Shown here: one piece after another, positions 20,827 through 21,449 of the stretch
Numbering within the stretch: the first letter of the stretch is position 1
Layout of the letters: every line of letters starts with the position of its first letter
Virus record (IMG/VR): IMGVR_UViG_3300032282_001804
Span: 1-21,449 of that record
Source of the DNA: a virus
DNA: 21,449 bases
Strand: one strand, 5' to 3'
Program-made: the position numbers and the translations under genes
Notes under the pieces: model-generated
The model's input: only the letters and a program-made list of their open reading frames with translations
Told to the model about the DNA's origin: nothing
Databases searched by the model: none

Positions 20827-21174
20827 ATGGCAATTTTAAGTATGAAACAACAATCAACCCATTGTAAAGAGTGTGGTGTTGAATTTAATAAAACGAACAA
20901 ATATCCTAAAAGAGCATTGTGTTTAGATTGTCAGAAAATAGAATATAAGAAAAGCAAGGAAAGAATGAAAGCAAAAAGAATTAACTTCCACGACTTATAT
21001 GCTGAAATTAAAATTGAAAAGAGAAAACATATACACGCTGAAATAAACGAACAATTAAAAAATACTAAAACTACTGAAGAACGAAGAGAGTTTTTAAGTA
21101 ATAGATTTGAAGAAATACAAAACGATAAATTATTATGGAATTATCTAAACCGAGATACACAGAGACGCAGATAG
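20827..21174 (+). CDS. Small zinc-ribbon protein
   Basis: The 115-residue basic protein has CKEC (13-16) and CLDC (32-35), a CxxC-x15-CxxC zinc site within 'THCKECGVEFNKTNKYPKRA'. The rest is a long Lys/Glu-rich helix (KERMKAKRINFHDLYAEIKI onward) and an Arg-rich C-terminus. It lies six bases after the terminase, starting in the AAGTTATG context. A DNA- or terminase-binding role is reasonable given the location but not shown. The TAG stop overlaps the next gene by 40 bases. Confidence 0.78.
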   Translation: MAILSMKQQSTHCKECGVEFNKTNKYPKRALCLDCQKIEYKKSKERMKAKRINFHDLYAEIKIEKRKHIHAEINEQLKNTKTTEERREFLSNRFEEIQNDKLLWNYLNRDTQRRR

Positions 21175-21347
21175 AACAAATGGAAGCATTATGTAGAGAG
21201 TTGTTACAAATCAACGAAGAACAGAATGCTAAACTAATTGCAATGAATGCTAAATTAGAAAACGAAGAGAAGAAGGTTATACACTTAAATTATAAACTTG
21301 CACTCTTACAACAACAAATAATAAACAACTACGAAGATGAAAACTAA
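21135..21347 (+). CDS. Coiled-coil protein
   Basis: The 70-residue protein is almost entirely one helix (EQMEALCRELLQINEEQNAK, then LIAMNAKLENEEKK), with heptads of Leu/Ile/Met indicating a coiled coil. It overlaps the zinc-ribbon gene by 40 bases in another frame and the next gene by 11. No family is recognised. The shape resembles small scaffold or assembly factors, but that is inference. Confidence 0.65.
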   Translation: MELSKPRYTETQIEQMEALCRELLQINEEQNAKLIAMNAKLENEEKKVIHLNYKLALLQQQIINNYEDEN

Positions 21348-21449
21348 TATTACAATTACAATGCCTGAAAGTTGGGCAGATATTAAATTAAAAGATTTCT
21401 TAAAACTACAATCTGAATTAGAAAGTTATAAGGATGATGAAGAAGCAAC
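21337..21449 (+). CDS. Hypothetical protein, 3' partial
   Basis: The frame starts with ATG at 21337 and stays open to the window end, giving 37 codons (MKTNITITMPESWADIKLKD, then a helical part). The 'ITMPESWADIKLKDFLKL' start is a pattern seen in conserved phage proteins of unknown function from Bacteroidota. The rest is outside the window, so no function is assigned. Confidence 0.65.
   Translation, partial: MKTNITITMPESWADIKLKDFLKLQSELESYKDDEEA

Noticed and set aside
1-21449. CRISPR array, diversity-generating retroelement, integrase or insertion sequence
   Set aside because: No regular repeat-spacer array, reverse transcriptase, recombinase or transposase was found on either strand.

Overview
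The window is part of the genome of a tailed double-stranded DNA phage, most likely one infecting a member of the Bacteroidota. The DNA is AT-rich and every supported gene is on the plus strand. Genes are packed with short gaps or small overlaps, and Shine-Dalgarno sequences are essentially absent, replaced by A-rich leaders. Four promoters fit the Bacteroidota pattern (TTTG, about 20 nt, TAnnTTTG). The structural proteins resemble capsid, portal, connector and tail proteins of Bacteroidota phages. No contractile sheath, tail fibre, lysis gene, integrase or DNA polymerase was recognised, so a siphovirus-like virion is the best guess and lifestyle is open.

Layout. 1-8221: end of the major capsid protein, a probable tail-tube protein, portal, a DUF6712-type connector, a tail-completion-like protein, an HK97-gp10-like protein and three tail-tip or hub proteins. 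8243-13050: a 50-codon ORF, the tape measure, an XkdF-like prohead protease fused to an accessory domain, a ferritin/Dps-like protein, and a run of small proteins ending at a strong terminator (13078-13107). 13101-13439: a non-coding control region with repeats, two promoters and a small terminator-like hairpin. 13440-15993: eight small unrecognised genes, the likely early or host-interaction cluster. 15994-16248: a second non-coding region with stem-loops and a promoter. 16249-17701: an HNH and a GIY-YIG endonuclease gene flanking a DUF1376-type replication gene. 17758-19358: small genes and a sigma-like factor. 19374-20820: small and large terminase subunits. 20827-end: a zinc-ribbon protein, a coiled-coil protein and the start of another gene.

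How it fits together. The large terminase packages DNA through the portal into a capsid matured by the protease. Connector proteins join the head to a tail whose length is set by the tape measure. The P2, P3 and P4 promoters each sit just ahead of a gene cluster and share a fixed 20-nt spacer, so these clusters are probably switched on together, by the host sigma factor or with help from the phage sigma-like protein. The most distinctive signals are non-coding: the four-copy promoter family, a promoter running straight into a terminator-like hairpin (13280-13347), the repeat-rich control region, and a GC-rich nested hairpin inside the small gene at 17758. Product names rest on motif recognition by eye; no database search was run.
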